This document shows positions 50,828 through 58,444 of a stretch of DNA of 58,444 nt, one piece after another. The first letter of the stretch is position 1. Each line of letters starts with the position of its first letter. Origin of the DNA: Pseudomonadota bacterium (GTDB lineage: Bacteria; Myxococcota; Myxococcia; Myxococcales; Myxococcaceae). The stretch covers positions 1-58,444 of the forward strand of contig JAFAAN010000056.1 in NCBI GenBank assembly GCA_023426545.1. Direction: 5' to 3'. Below the pieces are notes generated by a model, which did no database searches, was not told where the DNA came from, and worked only from the letters and a program-made list of their open reading frames with translations. A program made the position numbers and the translations under genes.

Positions 50828-52822
50828 ATGGAGAGTTTGTTGGCAGCGCTCGAGGAGGCGGAGCGCCAGCAGCCCGACGGCTGCATGGTGCTGCACGCCG
50901 TCCGCGATACAGGGGGCGCGGTGGTGGACTTTCAGTGGGCCTGGGTGAATCCGGCGGGGGCCCGGACGCTGGGGCACGCGCCGGAGTCGCTGCGCGGCCG
51001 GCGGCTGCGAGAGCGGATGCCCGGCTCCGGGCTGGGTCAGAGGCTGGGGCTGCTGCGTGACGTGGTGGAGTCCGGCCGGCCCGCGGTGGACGACTTCCAG
51101 GAGGGGAGCACCTGGCTGCAGGGCACGGTGGTGCCGCTGCGGGACAGCGTGTTGGTGCGTCTGCGCGACATCACCAGCGCCGTGCGCTTGGAGGAAGGCG
51201 TCCGCGACACGCTGGACTGGGTGCGCAACGTGCTGGAGTCGACACCCGATGCGTTCTTCACCGTGGATGCGGACTGGCGTGTCACCTACGTGAATCACGA
51301 GGCCGCGGCCCTCAGTGGGCGCTCACAGGCGCAGCTCTTCCGTCAGATTCTGTGGCAGGCCTGCCCGGAGTTGGTGGGCACGCGCATGGAGCGGGAGCTG
51401 CGCCAGGTGGCGAGCGGCGGCGGCGCCACCATCTTCGAGTGGCGTGCCGCGCCCGGCCGTTGGCACGAAGTGCACGCCTGGGGCGCCCATGGAAAGCTGT
51501 CCATCTTCGGCCGGGACATCACCGCGCGGAAGCGCGCGGAGGCCGAACGGGACGCGCTCCTCTCCCGGGAGCAGTCCGGCCGGCGGGAGGCGGAGGCCCT
51601 GGTCCACGAGCGCACCCGCGAGCTGATGGCGGCGCGCGAGCGGCTGGTGCAGTCGGAGAAGCTGGCCATGGCGGGGCAGCTCGCGGCGGGCGTGGGGCAC
51701 GAGGTCAACAACCCGCTCTCCTACGTCGTGGGGAACCTCCAGTTCGCGCTGGAGCAGCTCGAGCCCGTCGCGTCCGCCCCGGAGGCCCACGACGCGCGGG
51801 CCCGCGCACTGTGCGAGGCCATGGAGGCCCTGCGTGAGGCGAAGGAGGGCGCCGAGCGCATCCGCGCCACCGTGCGGGACTTGCAGACCTTCGCCCGCGC
51901 GGAAGCGCCGCGCCTGTCACCGGTGGACGTACACGCCGCGCTGGAGTTCGGGCTCTCCATGGTGATGCCGCACCTGCGCCACCGGGCCCGGCTGGAGAAG
52001 CGCCTCGGCGACGTGCCCACGGTGATGGCGCACGAGACGCGGCTGGGGCACGTGTTCCTCCAACTGTTCCTCAACGCCGCGCAGGCCATCCCCGAAGGTG
52101 ACGTGGAGCGCTACGTGGTGACGCTCGCCACGAGGAGGGACGGCGCCTCGGTGGTGGTGGAGGTGGCGGACAATGGCCACGGCATGGCGCCCGAGGTGCT
52201 GGAGCGCGCCTTCGAGCCCTTCTTCACCACCCGCTCCCTGGGAGAGGGCGCCGGGCTGGGCCTGTCCACCTGCCTGGGGCTGGTGCGCAGCATGGGCGGC
52301 GAGCTGTCGGTGACGAGCGCCCCGGGCGCGGGGAGCACGTTTCAGGTGCGGCTGCCCGCCACGGAGGCCGTCGCGCCGGTCGCGCCTCGCGAGGAGGCGC
52401 CGGAGCGCCCCGGGCGCAAGCGGGTGCTGGTGGTGGATGACGAGCCCCTGCTCGCGGCGGTGCTGGGGCGCGTGCTCGGCACACGGCACGAGGTGGTGGT
52501 GGTCCACAGCGGGCGCGAGGCGCTGGACCTGCTAGCGCGCGACCCGGACTTCGACCGCGTCTTCTGCGATTTGATGATGGACGACCTGACGGGGATGGAC
52601 GTGCACGACGCGCTGTCGTCACGTCAGCCGGAGCTGCTCTCGCGCTTCGTCTTCATGACGGGGGGCGCCTTCTCCGAGCGCGCGCGGACCTTCCTCCAGG
52701 CCGTGCCGCTGCCGCGAATCGAGAAGCCCTTCGAGCTGGCCGTCCTTCACGCGCTGGTGGAGGAGGCACCGCCGCGCGCCGGCGGCCAGGAGCGGCCGGC
52801 GCGCGAGCCTGAGTCGGTGTGA
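50828..52822 (+). CDS. Hybrid PAS histidine kinase with C-terminal receiver domain
   Basis: The protein has about 664 aa from the ATG at 50828; a GTG at 50813 and a TTG at 50759 are in frame upstream and none has a good Shine-Dalgarno. Two PAS-like domains (residues ~10-110 and ~125-235) are followed by a coiled linker and a HisKA-type domain with H291 in GHEVNNPLSYV. The ATPase domain has NAAQAIPEG, DNGHGM and GLGLSTCLGL, and the receiver has VVDDEPL and phospho-acceptor D581 (FCDLMMDD). There are no membrane helices, so it is a cytoplasmic sensor. This NtrB-like plan with a fused receiver is frequent in myxobacteria. Its stop abuts the stop of the SUFU gene. Confidence 0.93.
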   Translation: MESLLAALEEAERQQPDGCMVLHAVRDTGGAVVDFQWAWVNPAGARTLGHAPESLRGRRLRERMPGSGLGQRLGLLRDVVESGRPAVDDFQEGSTWLQGTVVPLRDSVLVRLRDITSAVRLEEGVRDTLDWVRNVLESTPDAFFTVDADWRVTYVNHEAAALSGRSQAQLFRQILWQACPELVGTRMERELRQVASGGGATIFEWRAAPGRWHEVHAWGAHGKLSIFGRDITARKRAEAERDALLSREQSGRREAEALVHERTRELMAARERLVQSEKLAMAGQLAAGVGHEVNNPLSYVVGNLQFALEQLEPVASAPEAHDARARALCEAMEALREAKEGAERIRATVRDLQTFARAEAPRLSPVDVHAALEFGLSMVMPHLRHRARLEKRLGDVPTVMAHETRLGHVFLQLFLNAAQAIPEGDVERYVVTLATRRDGASVVVEVADNGHGMAPEVLERAFEPFFTTRSLGEGAGLGLSTCLGLVRSMGGELSVTSAPGAGSTFQVRLPATEAVAPVAPREEAPERPGRKRVLVVDDEPLLAAVLGRVLGTRHEVVVVHSGREALDLLARDPDFDRVFCDLMMDDLTGMDVHDALSSRQPELLSRFVFMTGGAFSERARTFLQAVPLPRIEKPFELAVLHALVEEAPPRAGGQERPAREPESV

Positions 52823-53509
52823 CTACAGCTTCACTTCGTCGCGCTCGGGCCGGGTGATGTATCCCGAGCCCGCGGCGACCAGCCGCGCCATCAGCTTGTC
52901 CAGGCCGTTGGAGCGGGCGAAGGCCATCTCGTTGCGGGTGGCGCCCACCAGGGTGAGCAGCTGCACCTTGCCGCTGGGCAGCACGAAGTGGTCGGGGCGA
53001 GACGGGTCCCTGACGAACACGAAGCCACCCAGCTTGGACTCGCCGCCGTCCAGCGTGCCCTCTACGGGATAGCGGTGCCCCAGGGCGAAGGCGCGCAGGG
53101 ACACGAGGTTGTAGGCCATCATGTCCAGCAGCCGGAACACCGGCCACTTCGCCTCCTCGGGCGTGTGGATGACCATCTCGTATCCCAGCCCACTGGGCGC
53201 GTCGTCGGGAATCTCCTCACCGGGCGCGACGGTGAAGGGGTTGGACAGGCCGCTGGTGACATAGGTCCAGTAGGGGTAGTTCTCGCTGGGCGGCGAGACA
53301 CGCACGCCCATGGGGCCCCAGTTGGGGTCCGCTTCCTGGACCTGGGCCAGCTCACTCTCCATCCACGCCTGGATGGCATCGGTCTGGTCGAGGGTGAAGA
53401 CGCCTTCGTCAATGGCGCCGAACATTTTCGGATACTCGACTTCGTCGCGGTCCGCCCAGCAGTCCTCGTACCACTGGATGAAATCTTCGTCCGTCTCCGG
53501 AGCTTTCAT
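52823..53509 (-). CDS. SUFU (suppressor of fused) domain protein
   Basis: This 228 aa protein matches the bacterial SUFU-domain pattern: WTYVTSGLSNPF, GLGYEMVIHTPEE, WPVFRLLDMMAYNL, GFVFVRDPSRPDHFVLPSGKVQLLTLVG and a final TRPERDEV. In animals the domain regulates Hedgehog signalling; in bacteria it appears in stand-alone proteins and in toxin immunity proteins. No toxin gene is adjacent, so an immunity role is not supported here. It is convergent with the hybrid kinase with no bases between the stop codons. Confidence 0.85.
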   Translation of the reverse strand: MKAPETDEDFIQWYEDCWADRDEVEYPKMFGAIDEGVFTLDQTDAIQAWMESELAQVQEADPNWGPMGVRVSPPSENYPYWTYVTSGLSNPFTVAPGEEIPDDAPSGLGYEMVIHTPEEAKWPVFRLLDMMAYNLVSLRAFALGHRYPVEGTLDGGESKLGGFVFVRDPSRPDHFVLPSGKVQLLTLVGATRNEMAFARSNGLDKLMARLVAAGSGYITRPERDEVKL

Positions 53510-53592
53510 GGCCGTGACACTCTAGAGGCTCACCCCGGTTTCACAACTTCAAGTCGCGGGGGGCCTCTTCGGCCGGACAGTCCAGCGGGGCC

Positions 53593-54792
53593 TCAGCCGC
53601 CGGCGGCCCCGCCGGTGCCCGAGGGGGCGGCCAGGGGCCACGGCTTGAGTCCGCAGATGCGCCCGGCCTCTTCCACCGCCGGCGCCAGCCGGGCGTGTTC
53701 ACGGCGGAGGAAGCCCCGTACCGCCCCGTCCAGGGTCTTGTCGAAGAGGAGGTGGGCGCTGTGCACGGCCGTCGGCTCGAAGCCGCGGGACACCTTGTGC
53801 TCGCCCCCGGCGCCGGGCTCGAACACCTTGCGGCCGGCCCGGATGCAGTCCTCCACGGAGTGATACAGGCAGACGTGGAAGTGGAGGAAGGGGTGCTCCT
53901 CGAGGGCGCCCCAGTAGCGGCCATAGAGGCGCTCCGGCGTGGCCAGGTTGAAGGCGCCGGCGATGACCTTCTCGCCACGGACCGCCTCCACCATCTCCAC
54001 CGTCTCCGGCAGGTCGCGGAAGACCCGCGCGAAGAAGCCCGGGGTGAGCTGAATCTGCCCCCAGGCGTGGCGCTCACACGTGGAGGTGTAGAAGCCGTAG
54101 GCGCGCTTCGCGTGCGCGGGGGACAGCGCCTCGCCTCGCACGGTGCGCAGGGTGATGCCCTGGGTGGCCGCGGCGCCGCGCTCGCGCTTGAGCTGGTTGC
54201 GGCGCTTGGAGTCGAAGCGCGCCAGGTAATCGTCGTAGCTGCGGTAGCCCGGGTTCTTCCAATGGAACTGGAGGGTGATGCGGCGGGCGAGCCCCTCGGC
54301 CTCCAGGAAGTCCGCCTCCTCCCCCGTGGGATAGAGGACGTGGACGGAGGAGCAGCCCGCCTCCCGGGCGCTCTCGGCGGCAGCGGTGAGCAGGGCCCGG
54401 CGCAGGGCGGGAACGTCCTCTCCCGGGGCGATGAGGAAGCGGGGTACGGTCGCGGGAGACAGCGGCCCGCCCACGACGAGCTTCGGGTAGTACTCGACGC
54501 CGAGTCGGGCGGCGGCGTCCGCCCAGCCGAAGTCATAGATGTACTCCCCCATGCTGTGGAACTTGAGATACGCGGGCGCGGCGGCCACCAGCGTGGGGCC
54601 TCGCCACAGCGTGAGGTGATGCGGCGCCCAGCCCGTCTCCGGGGTGGCGCTCCCGCTCTCCTCCATGGCGGCCAGCCAGGCATGCCGCACGAAGGGAGGC
54701 GCGTCGGGGCCGGCCAGGGCGTCCCAGCCTTCGGCCGGGGCGTCGGTCACTGCTTCGAGGATGCGGAGACGGAGCGGGGTATCGGCGGGCAC
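53593..54792 (-). CDS. DUF482/peptidogalycan biosynthesis-like GNAT protein
   Basis: The protein has 399 aa from a GTG at 54792 that has AAGAG 8 nt upstream; longer in-frame extensions have low-complexity Arg/Pro sequence. The body matches the DUF482 family of FemAB/GNAT-like proteins: PFVRHAWLAAMEESGSA near the start, RFDSKRRNQLKRER in the middle, and the late FNLATPERLYGRYWGA, FLHFHVCLYHSVEDCI and FEPGAGGEHKVSRGF. Such proteins probably transfer an acyl or aminoacyl group, but the substrate is unknown. It is 55 bp upstream of the desaturase stop, without overlap, and both are on the minus strand. Confidence 0.85.
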   Translation of the reverse strand: MPADTPLRLRILEAVTDAPAEGWDALAGPDAPPFVRHAWLAAMEESGSATPETGWAPHHLTLWRGPTLVAAAPAYLKFHSMGEYIYDFGWADAAARLGVEYYPKLVVGGPLSPATVPRFLIAPGEDVPALRRALLTAAAESAREAGCSSVHVLYPTGEEADFLEAEGLARRITLQFHWKNPGYRSYDDYLARFDSKRRNQLKRERGAAATQGITLRTVRGEALSPAHAKRAYGFYTSTCERHAWGQIQLTPGFFARVFRDLPETVEMVEAVRGEKVIAGAFNLATPERLYGRYWGALEEHPFLHFHVCLYHSVEDCIRAGRKVFEPGAGGEHKVSRGFEPTAVHSAHLLFDKTLDGAVRGFLRREHARLAPAVEEAGRICGLKPWPLAAPSGTGGAAGG

Positions 54793-54847
54793 GGGGGCAC
54801 TCTTAACGTGCCCCGCGCGCGCCCGCCGAGGGTTGCGCGCCCGGCGC

Positions 54848-55642
54848 TCAGGCGGCCCGGGCGGCGCCACCAGCCCGGGTGGCCTCCCGCGGCTCCGGCC
54901 ACACGGCACGCTGCGGGGTGGCGATGCGGATGATGCGCAGCCACGCCAGCACGCGCATCACCTGCCACGTGGGGTCCAGCTCGAACTTCCGGGCCGCGAA
55001 GTCGGGGCTGCTGCCGTACTTGTGGTGGTTGTTCTGGAAGAGCTCGCCCATGCAGAGGACGTCCACGGGCAGCGTGTTGCGCGACTTGTCGGTGCTGTCG
55101 AAGTTCCGGTAGCCGTACTTGTGGCCGCACCAGTTGACGATGGCGCCGTGCACCGGGCCCATGAGGAAGTGCAGGGGCAGCAGCAGGAACTGCCAGGGCG
55201 AGGTGGCGAAGGCCACGTAGAAGGCGGAGTAGAGGGACACCCAGCCCAGCGTGGCGAGCCACGAGGTGCGCAGCGTGGTGTCGATGAGCGGCCACTCCGG
55301 GTAGCCACCGAGGAAGCGGGCCTCGGGCTGGCCGCGGCCGGAGGCGTAGTCGTTGTAGCGGGTCTTGGTGTGCCACATCATCCGCGCCACATCCTTGAAG
55401 AAGTGGGGCGAGTGCGGGTCCTTCTCGGTGTCGGAGAACGCGTGGTGCTCGCGGTGGAGGATGGCGTAGGCCTTGGGCGACAGGTACGACGAGCCCTGCA
55501 CCAGGTAGGTGAGCAGGTGTATCACCCGCTCCGTCTTGGGCCCCATCGTGTACATGCGGTGGGCCGCGTACCGGTGCTGGAAGAAGCTCTGGAAGAACAC
55601 ACAGAGCAGCCAGTGCGAGACGAAGAAGATGAGGACGGCCAT
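54848..55642 (-). CDS. Fatty acid desaturase (acyl-CoA/acyl-lipid type)
   Basis: This 264 aa membrane protein has the three histidine boxes of front-type desaturases: HRYAAH near residue 23, HREHH near 64 (REHHAFSDTEKDPHSP), and QNNHHKYG near 203, with a further NWCGHKYG near 168. At 264 aa it is compact, as for SCD-like bacterial enzymes. It should insert a double bond using a di-iron centre and O2. Four hydrophobic segments are present. It is divergent from bioA across 224 bp. Confidence 0.92.
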   Translation of the reverse strand: MAVLIFFVSHWLLCVFFQSFFQHRYAAHRMYTMGPKTERVIHLLTYLVQGSSYLSPKAYAILHREHHAFSDTEKDPHSPHFFKDVARMMWHTKTRYNDYASGRGQPEARFLGGYPEWPLIDTTLRTSWLATLGWVSLYSAFYVAFATSPWQFLLLPLHFLMGPVHGAIVNWCGHKYGYRNFDSTDKSRNTLPVDVLCMGELFQNNHHKYGSSPDFAARKFELDPTWQVMRVLAWLRIIRIATPQRAVWPEPREATRAGGAARAA

Positions 55643-55866
55643 TCGAGTTCCCAGTTCAGTGACGAAATTGGGGTAACACCGGCCATGTCATGGCAGCGTC
55701 ACGCGGGGCGGAAGAGCGGGGCAGCTGCCCTGCAGGGCCAGGAGGCCGGGCGGCGTGCTTCCAGCGCCCGTCGATAGGACGCGGCGCGGCGTGAGATGAC
55801 GCGAGGCGCCGAGGTCCGCGCTTGCGGTCCGGAGGAGCGCGAGACACCCAGGAGAGGAGCACACGC

Positions 55867-57198
55867 GTGGAGCGGGCAGGCATCGTCAGGCTGGACAAGG
55901 CGCACGTCTGGCATCCCTACACGGCCATGGAGGCCTACATCGCGGAGACGGATCCGCTGGTGGTGGTGCGCTCGGAGGGCGTGCACCTCCATGACGCCGA
56001 CGGCAGGCGCTACATCGACGCCAATGGCTCCTGGTGGGTGTCCACGCTCGGCCACCGCCACCCGCGCCTGCTCCGGGCGCTCACCGAGCAGGCCGCAGCG
56101 CTCCCACATGTCTCCTTGGCGGGCATCACCCACGCGCCCGCCGCCCTGCTGGCCTCGGAGCTCGCGGCCATCGCGCCCGGCGCCGAGCAGCCGGGCCTTC
56201 CCGCCGCCGAGCGCCTGGCCCGGGTGTTCTATTCGGACAACGGGAGCACGGCGGTGGAGGTGGCCATCAAGATGGCGGCCCAGTACTGGGCGCAGAACGG
56301 CCAGCCGCGCCGCACCCGCTTCATCACCCTGTCGGGCGCCTTCCATGGCGAGACGATTGGCGCCACCAGCGTGGGCGGCGTTCCCCTGTTCCGGGAGGTC
56401 TTCGGCCCGTTGCTCTTCGATGTGGTGCACGTCCCGTCGCCCGCGGAGGAGGGGGGCTGGGCGCGGGCCTTCGAGCAGGTGCGCGCCACCCTGCGCGCGC
56501 ACCCGGGCGAGATTGCCGGCGTCATCCTGGAACCCGTGCTGCAGGGCGCGGCGGGCATGGTGATGTACTCGCCGGACTTCGTTCGAGCAGTGCGCGAGGC
56601 CACGCACGAGGTGGACACCTTCCTCATCGCGGACGAGGTCTTCACGGGCATGGGCCGCACGGGCGCACGCTTCGCGGTGGACCTGTCGGGCGTGGTGCCG
56701 GACATGCTGTGTCTGGCCAAGGCCGTCTCGGGCGGAATCCTGCCCTTCGGAGTGACGCTGGCTTCGGAGCGCGTCTTCTCGGGGTTCCTCGGGGCGCCGG
56801 ACCGGGCGCTGTATTACGGGCACTCCTATTGCGGGAACCCGCTGGGCGCCGCCATCGCCAGGGAAGTCCTCGCCGTCTATCGGGACGAGGACATCCTGGG
56901 GCAGGTGGCGCGGAAGGCGCCGCGCGTGAAGGCCGCCTTCGAGCGGATGGCCGCCACGATTCCGGGCCTGGTTCGTCCCCGCGCGGTGGGCATGGTCGGG
57001 GCGGTGGACCTGGGGGGCGGCGGCTACCTCGCGCGTGGAGGCTGGCGGGTATACGAGGCCGCGCGCCGTCGAGGGCTCTACCTGCGGCCCATGGGGGACA
57101 CCGTGTACATCGCGCCCGCCCTCAATATCTCTGATGTGGACCTCGACGAGCTGCTCGCCGGGGTGGAGGCGTCGCTCCGGGAAGTCGCGGGGCGCTGA
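55867..57198 (+). CDS. bioA: Adenosylmethionine-8-amino-7-oxononanoate aminotransferase
   Basis: The protein has 443 aa from a GTG at 55867 with AGGAGAGGAG upstream. It is a class III PLP aminotransferase with the early signature LDKAHVWHPYTAM, which is typical of BioA; the Tyr there contacts substrate. SDNGSTAVEVAIKMAAQY, FHGETIG, LIADEVFTGMGRTG and the PLP lysine K285 (CLAKAVSGG) follow. BioA makes 7,8-diaminopelargonate from KAPA using SAM as amino donor, in biotin synthesis. No other bio gene is in the window. The rRNA promoter array begins about 50 bp after its stop. Confidence 0.93.
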   Translation: MERAGIVRLDKAHVWHPYTAMEAYIAETDPLVVVRSEGVHLHDADGRRYIDANGSWWVSTLGHRHPRLLRALTEQAAALPHVSLAGITHAPAALLASELAAIAPGAEQPGLPAAERLARVFYSDNGSTAVEVAIKMAAQYWAQNGQPRRTRFITLSGAFHGETIGATSVGGVPLFREVFGPLLFDVVHVPSPAEEGGWARAFEQVRATLRAHPGEIAGVILEPVLQGAAGMVMYSPDFVRAVREATHEVDTFLIADEVFTGMGRTGARFAVDLSGVVPDMLCLAKAVSGGILPFGVTLASERVFSGFLGAPDRALYYGHSYCGNPLGAAIAREVLAVYRDEDILGQVARKAPRVKAAFERMAATIPGLVRPRAVGMVGAVDLGGGGYLARGGWRVYEAARRRGLYLRPMGDTVYIAPALNISDVDLDELLAGVEASLREVAGR

Positions 57199-57249
57199 TC
57201 TCCCAGCAAGGGGGCCCGCGGAAATGTGCGGGAGCGAACGAAGCGGTGG

Positions 57250-57279
57250 TTGACAGGGCGCGAGTCGCGAGGATAGAAG
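57250..57279 (+). promoter_or_regulatory. rrn promoter P1
   Basis: TTGACA at 57250-57255, 18 bp spacer, TAGAAG at 57274-57279, followed by the shared CCGCGCCCC discriminator region. This is the first of six similar promoters in series. Confidence 0.75.
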
Positions 57280-57346
57280 CCGCGCCCCGCCCGACGCAGA
57301 TCCGGCCGGGGAGCTGACAGCAGAATAAAAGGGTCGATGAAGATTG

Positions 57347-57374
57347 TTGACCCAGGACGCGGCGGTGGTACAAG
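57347..57374 (+). promoter_or_regulatory. rrn promoter P2
   Basis: TTGACC at 57347-57352, 16 bp spacer, TACAAG at 57369-57374, followed by CCGCGCCCC. Confidence 0.65.
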
Positions 57375-57452
57375 CCGCGCCCCTCCGAACGGGCGGCTGA
57401 TCTCAGCGGTTCGCCGGAGCAGCAGGAAGAAGGAGGGGATCCGCTCAAGAAG

Positions 57453-57480
57453 TTGATCCCAGGGGGCAGGATGGTAGAAG
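57453..57480 (+). promoter_or_regulatory. rrn promoter P3
   Basis: TTGATC at 57453-57458, 16 bp spacer, TAGAAG at 57475-57480, followed by CCCCGGACCC, a weaker version of the shared element. Confidence 0.6.
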
Positions 57481-57572
57481 CCCCGGACCCACGAAGAAGC
57501 CCGCGCACTGGCGCGGAAGGTACTTCGAGTGGGGCAGTTGAAAAAACGGAATATGGCAGTCAACGCAGCGAG

Positions 57573-57600
57573 TTGACAGGAGACGCGGTGGTGGTAGAAG
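57573..57600 (+). promoter_or_regulatory. rrn promoter P4
   Basis: TTGACA at 57573-57578, 16 bp spacer ending GTGG, TAGAAG at 57595-57600, followed by CCGCGGCCCC. Confidence 0.75.
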
Positions 57601-57668
57601 CCGCGGCCCCGACGAGGAAGCCCGAGAGGTAGGCGGGCAACGGAGTCGAGGGAGTCAACGAAGCAGGG

Positions 57669-57698
57669 TTGACAGGGAAGGCGGCAAAGCGGTAGAAG
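57669..57698 (+). promoter_or_regulatory. rrn promoter P5
   Basis: TTGACA at 57669-57674, 18 bp spacer, TAGAAG at 57693-57698, followed by CCGCGCCCC. Confidence 0.75.
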
Positions 57699-57781
57699 CC
57701 GCGCCCCTCTGGAGGAAAGCAGCGGAAGCCACTGGGCGGCGCTGAAGACTCCGGAAGCCAACGAGAAGGCGAAAACAGCAG

Positions 57782-57810
57782 TTGACAGTAGGCGCCGACT
57801 CAAATAGAAG
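57782..57810 (+). promoter_or_regulatory. rrn promoter P6
   Basis: TTGACA at 57782-57787, 17 bp spacer, AATAGAAG with -10 hexamer at 57805-57810, followed by CTGACGCCCC. It is the promoter nearest to 16S, about 265 bp upstream of its mature 5' end. Confidence 0.75.
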
Positions 57811-57892
57811 CTGACGCCCCGCCGAACGAAAGAATGGCGAGGCAGCAACACGGAAGACGGTAGCAAAAAGTCGCAGGCAACACAAGTGACTC

Positions 57893-57906
57893 GGTCTTTG
57901 AAAACC
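57893..57906 (+). promoter_or_regulatory. boxA-like antitermination site in rRNA leader
   Basis: GGTCTTTGAAAACC closely resembles the boxA sequence found in rRNA leaders (CTTTGAAAA core), where NusB/NusE load to prevent premature termination. It lies about 170 bp before the mature 16S start. Confidence 0.65.
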
Positions 57907-57931
57907 AAATAGCAAGCCCAAGAAGAAGCTA

Positions 57932-57950
57932 GATTGCGGAAACCGCAGTC
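57932..57950 (+). other. rRNA leader hairpin 1
   Basis: GATTGCGG (57932-57939) pairs with CCGCAGTC (57943-57950), with one G-T pair and an AAA loop. It directly follows the boxA-like site. Confidence 0.5.
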
Positions 57951-57961
57951 AATTTCTTGAA

Positions 57962-58007
57962 GCGGTGCCAGCCAGGTCGCGCTGCGAAGCGCAGCCGGCA
58001 GCACCGC
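57962..58007 (+). other. rRNA leader nested hairpin 2
   Basis: GCGGTGC (57962-57968) pairs with GCACCGC (58001-58007), enclosing an inner GCTGCG-AAG-CGCAGC hairpin (57981-57995). It probably forms in the pre-16S transcript. A 16S processing stem would need sequence after 16S, which the window lacks. Confidence 0.5.
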
Positions 58008-58074
58008 CCGAATCAGCGAGTTTCAGGTTCCTTAGCCGGGCCTGGGACTGACGCCGGTTCAAATCTTCAAAATT

Positions 58075-58444
<370 letters not shown>

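Noticed and set aside
57250..57810. Possible CRISPR array or satellite repeat
   Set aside because: The repeated unit is short and imperfect, unit spacing varies, and each unit matches a -35/-10 promoter. There is no cas gene nearby.
57078..58004. 308-codon minus-strand ORF with repeated RGFYHHR-like segments
   Set aside because: The repeats are the reverse translation of the tandem rRNA promoter elements (TAGAAGCCGCGCCCC) and the ORF overlaps the rRNA leader.

Overview
The window is high-GC DNA (roughly 70 percent) from a myxobacterium, most likely Myxococcaceae (Myxococcus or Corallococcus). The evidence is a partial 16S rRNA at the right end whose variable regions look like that family (judged from memory), together with typical myxobacterial content: a Hanks-type Ser/Thr kinase, hybrid histidine kinases, many short lipoproteins, MoxR/VWA proteins, a DUF6484 protein and multiple TonB parts. 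The window is a draft contig. Its first ~24 bases are Nextera transposase adapter, not genome, and its last bases stop inside 16S at a universally conserved site, which is the usual place for assemblies to break.

Layout, left to right. (1) 1-6.1 kb: a truncated Ser/Thr kinase, a membrane protein with a metallophosphoesterase lipoprotein, an AT-hook coiled-coil protein, and an SRPBCC plus zinc alcohol dehydrogenase pair. (2) 6.4-13.4 kb: a complete minus-strand TonB uptake locus, tonB-exbB-exbD-exbD-TonB-dependent receptor-beta-helix lipoprotein. (3) 13.4-21.3 kb: a GT87-like membrane protein, a flavin disulfide reductase, an RbfA-like plus RtcB RNA-ligase operon, tRNA-Gln, a degenerate archaemetzincin, a propeller-type lipoprotein, a DUF6484 protein and an ankyrin protein. 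(4) 21.4-29.5 kb: a large FeS/CCG oxidoreductase, a small acidic protein, a VWA protein, and a DsbD-like reductase with a secreted redoxin. (5) 29.5-35.3 kb: an MFS exporter, a UBP zinc finger protein, two tandem HtrA-like proteins without signal peptides, an HNH nuclease and a PPOX-fold flavoprotein.

(6) 35.4-39.5 kb: a compact, probably biosynthetic locus. It holds an asparagine-synthase-like ATPase without glutaminase, an MGT-type glycosyltransferase and an apparently circularly permuted ASKHA/ROK-like protein, with a divergent radical SAM enzyme. (7) 39.6-42.8 kb: an aldo/keto reductase and a histidine kinase. (8) 42.9-48.8 kb: a five-gene overlapping operon with a MoxR AAA+ ATPase, an uncharacterised protein, an HExxH plus VWA protein, a coiled-coil protein and a PaaK/CapK-like adenylating enzyme. 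(9) 48.8-57.2 kb: a LuxR-type regulator, a dipeptide epimerase, a PAS hybrid kinase, a SUFU-domain protein, a DUF482/GNAT protein, a fatty acid desaturase and bioA.

(10) 57.2-58.4 kb: the upstream region of an rRNA operon, with six tandem sigma-70-type promoters sharing one extended -10/discriminator element, a boxA-like site, leader hairpins, and the first ~370 nt of 16S rRNA.

The best candidates for little-described biology are the RbfA-like/RtcB pair, the permuted ASKHA protein with its AsnB/UGT/radical SAM neighbours, the MoxR/HExxH-VWA/PaaK operon, the archaemetzincin with a substituted active site, and the six-promoter rrn array. All function calls come from reading translated sequence by eye; no database search was run.
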